From the NCBI GenBank assembly GCA_003500135.1, contig DNTA01000240.1, forward strand, positions 1 to 8,307: 8,307 nt of DNA. The letters run 5' to 3'. Source of the DNA: Cytophagales bacterium (GTDB lineage: Bacteria; Bacteroidota; Bacteroidia; Cytophagales; Cyclobacteriaceae). The notes beneath the pieces are model-generated. The model was given only the letters and a program-made list of their open reading frames with translations. It was not told where the DNA came from and ran no database searches. Positions 7,296 through 8,307 of this stretch are shown piece by piece. The translations under genes were made by a program, and so were the position numbers. Each line of letters opens with the position of its first letter. Position 1 is the first letter of the stretch.

Positions 7296-7459
7296 TTATA
7301 AATATAACAGAAGTATAATGAAACCCGAAGATTGAGGAATGAATTTATGTAAGTCAATTTTCCAATGCGAAATATCAGCAAAAAGGTTTCTAAAATGCCT
7401 TCTGATTTGTATATTAAAGGACTAACGAAAATTGATTTTCAACTTAAAACCAACACATC
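7296..7459. promoter_or_regulatory. Divergent intergenic region with related inverted-repeat sites
   Basis: This 164-base A/T-rich spacer must hold the promoters of both the YdeI-like gene (minus) and the dodecin gene (plus). I find no exact TAnnTTTG element on either strand. A palindrome, GAAAAT-TG-ATTTTC (7427-7440), ends 19 bases before the dodecin ATG. Its half GAAAATTGA (7427-7435) has an exact inverted copy, TCAATTTTC, at 7354-7362. The pair could be sites for one regulator of both genes, but A/T-rich matches of this length may also be chance. Confidence 0.35.
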
Positions 7460-7672
7460 ATGTCAGCTAGTATTTATAAAGTAATCGAAGTAATTGGTAC
7501 CAGCGAAAAATCATGGGAAGACGCAGCAATTAATGCAGTGAACCGTGCCAGCCAATCGCTGAGTGATTTACGTATTTCAGAGGTTTTATCGCAGGACCTC
7601 AAGATTGAGGAAGGTAAAGTGGTGGCTTTCCGCACCAAACTGAGCCTGTCCTTTAAATATAAGGATGAATAA
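7460..7672 (+). CDS. Dodecin family protein (calcium-dodecin-like sequence)
   Basis: This is a 70-residue dodecin. The family folds as a three-stranded sheet wrapped round one helix, assembles into hollow 12-mers and, in studied members, stores flavin. The sequence shows the family pattern in order: YKVIEVIGTSEKSWEDAA (6-23), the helix to about SLSDL (33-37), RISEVLSQDLKIEEGKVVAF (38-57), and the last strand LSLSFKYKD. The residue aligned to the flavin-stacking Trp36 of the Halobacterium protein is Ile39, and the one aligned to its Gln55 is Arg58. The sequence instead resembles the mycobacterial 'calcium dodecin' subgroup, from memory. Flavin binding is therefore doubtful. ATG 7460 has the usual A-rich leader (CCAACACATC) and no Shine-Dalgarno. 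It is likely a single-gene transcript, ended by the terminator at 7690. Confidence 0.93.
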   Translation: MSASIYKVIEVIGTSEKSWEDAAINAVNRASQSLSDLRISEVLSQDLKIEEGKVVAFRTKLSLSFKYKDE

Positions 7673-7689
7673 GAAGTAAGCCTATTGAT

Positions 7690-7721
7690 CCGGCAATCCG
7701 AAAGGTTGCCGGTTTTTTTTT
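7690..7721 (+). terminator. Rho-independent terminator after dodecin
   Basis: CCGGCAA (7690-7696) pairs perfectly with TTGCCGG (7706-7712). Inside it, CC and GG can pair around a GAAA tetraloop with one bulged T. Nine T residues follow (7713-7721). It lies 17 bases after the dodecin stop and separates that gene from the membrane protein gene at 7775. Confidence 0.93.
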
Positions 7722-7774
7722 AAAAATCGAATTCACATTCAATAACAGTTTGGCATACATTCGGTTAAGCTGTA

Positions 7775-8307
7775 ATGAAGTTCAAGGCATTCGGAAGGCG
7801 TTATTACAACTTTCTGTTATCTGAAAAAGCACAGAAAAACAGTGAGAAGTGGATCATCATCATATCTATTGCCAGTTTTTTGATCCACCTTGGGGTGATC
7901 GCCCTGATAGACCTGGAGATCATACTTCAGGGGAGTGACTATGATCTTTTGGCTGATCCGATAGCTGCTATATACACCCCTTTTTCCTTTATTCTTTTGT
8001 ATGAAGTTTACCTGCTGATCTACTATCTGCCAAAATCGATCACCACCTACATCATTAAGCAGTACGAAATTATTACGCTGATCGTCATCCGCCGTATTTT
8101 TAAGGACCTTTCCAAGCTTGACCTCACCCTTGATGCCTGGTTGCTTAACGATTTCAACCAGCAGTTTGTCGCCGACATTTTAACTACCGTGCTACTTTTC
8201 TTTTTCATATGGCTGTTTAATCGTAAAAAGGCGGAAACCGTGAGCGATAAAATGGAAATTGAAGGTTTCAGCGACAATCTGAAGGTATTTAGACCATCCT
8301 CAGATTG
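7775..8307 (+). CDS. Membrane protein of unknown function (3' end outside window)
   Basis: An open frame runs from ATG 7775 to the window edge with no stop, giving at least 177 residues. I do not recognise the family. A basic N-terminus (MKFKAFGRRYYN) precedes hydrophobic segments near 26-45 (WIIIISIASF...), 63-85 (IAAIYTPFSFILLYEVYLLIYYL), 93-109 (broken by charged residues) and 131-148 (FVADILTTVLLFFFIWLF). Between them, PKSITTYIIKQYEIITLIVI (86-105) and RRIFKDL (106-112) form a distinctive block of polar residues within a membrane-like region. After 148 the sequence becomes charged (NRKKAETVSDKMEIEG), suggesting a cytosolic part that continues beyond the window. Codon use and the absence of stops over 533 bases support a real gene. 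The start is the first ATG after the terminator; it has no Shine-Dalgarno, as for its neighbours. The hydrophobic pattern with Arg-Arg after a helix is loosely channel-like, but I make no functional call. Confidence 0.78.
   Translation, partial: MKFKAFGRRYYNFLLSEKAQKNSEKWIIIISIASFLIHLGVIALIDLEIILQGSDYDLLADPIAAIYTPFSFILLYEVYLLIYYLPKSITTYIIKQYEIITLIVIRRIFKDLSKLDLTLDAWLLNDFNQQFVADILTTVLLFFFIWLFNRKKAETVSDKMEIEGFSDNLKVFRPSSD

Noticed and set aside
7109..7381. 90-residue minus-strand frame overlapping the start of the YdeI-like gene
   Set aside because: The overlapping frame encodes recognisable DUF1905 sequence from ATG 7295; this frame has no family resemblance and is a shadow.
8047..8277. 76-residue minus-strand open frame near the right edge
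   Set aside because: It lies antisense to the longer open plus-strand membrane protein frame, which has coherent hydrophobic segments; the minus-strand translation is Ser-rich and featureless.
1..8307. Search for defence, phage, CRISPR, tRNA or rRNA content
   Set aside because: Apart from the transposase tail, all recognised genes are housekeeping-type enzymes, transporters or small conserved proteins; no repeat-spacer pattern or structural RNA signature was seen.

Overview
The window looks like chromosomal DNA from a member of the Bacteroidota, probably of the Cytophagia/Sphingobacteriia type. Three things point that way. The start codons lack Shine-Dalgarno sequences and sit in A-rich leaders. 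One TAnnTTTG-type promoter element is visible. The protein set (FadL-like barrel, long cytoplasmic GH63 enzyme, small dodecin, IS1634-like transposase) is also typical. This is inferred from sequence character; no database search was run.

Layout: (1) Positions 1-368 (+) are the 3' end of a DDE transposase of the IS1634/IS4 kind, so an insertion sequence enters from the left edge. (2) A 111-base convergent spacer holds one weak hairpin. (3) From 7295 down to 480, five genes all lie on the minus strand: a DUF1905/YdeI-like protein, a 905-aa GH63-type glycosidase, an SBF-like (YfeH-type) transporter, a bestrophin-family channel and a FadL/OMPP1-type outer-membrane barrel. The last four have gaps of 40, 73 or fewer and 27 bases and could be one transcript. 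A nested inverted repeat separates the YdeI-like gene from the rest. (4) A 164-base divergent spacer leads to a plus-strand dodecin gene, which ends in a textbook intrinsic terminator. (5) A plus-strand membrane protein of unknown function starts at 7775 and runs off the right edge.

How the genes may work together: the cluster pairs one cytoplasmic glycosidase with three membrane proteins, one for the outer membrane and two for the inner membrane. GH63 relatives include hydrolases of mannosylglycerate and glucosylglycerate, which are compatible solutes, so solute or ion balance is one possible theme. Uptake of a hydrophobic or anionic compound is another. Neither is proven by the sequence. 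I found no CRISPR array, tRNA, rRNA, phage gene or recognisable defence system. The window is mostly ordinary. The points most worth a second look are the unknown membrane protein at the right edge, the nested repeat at 6733-6776, the dodecin without the flavin-stacking tryptophan, and the transport/GH63 gene cluster.
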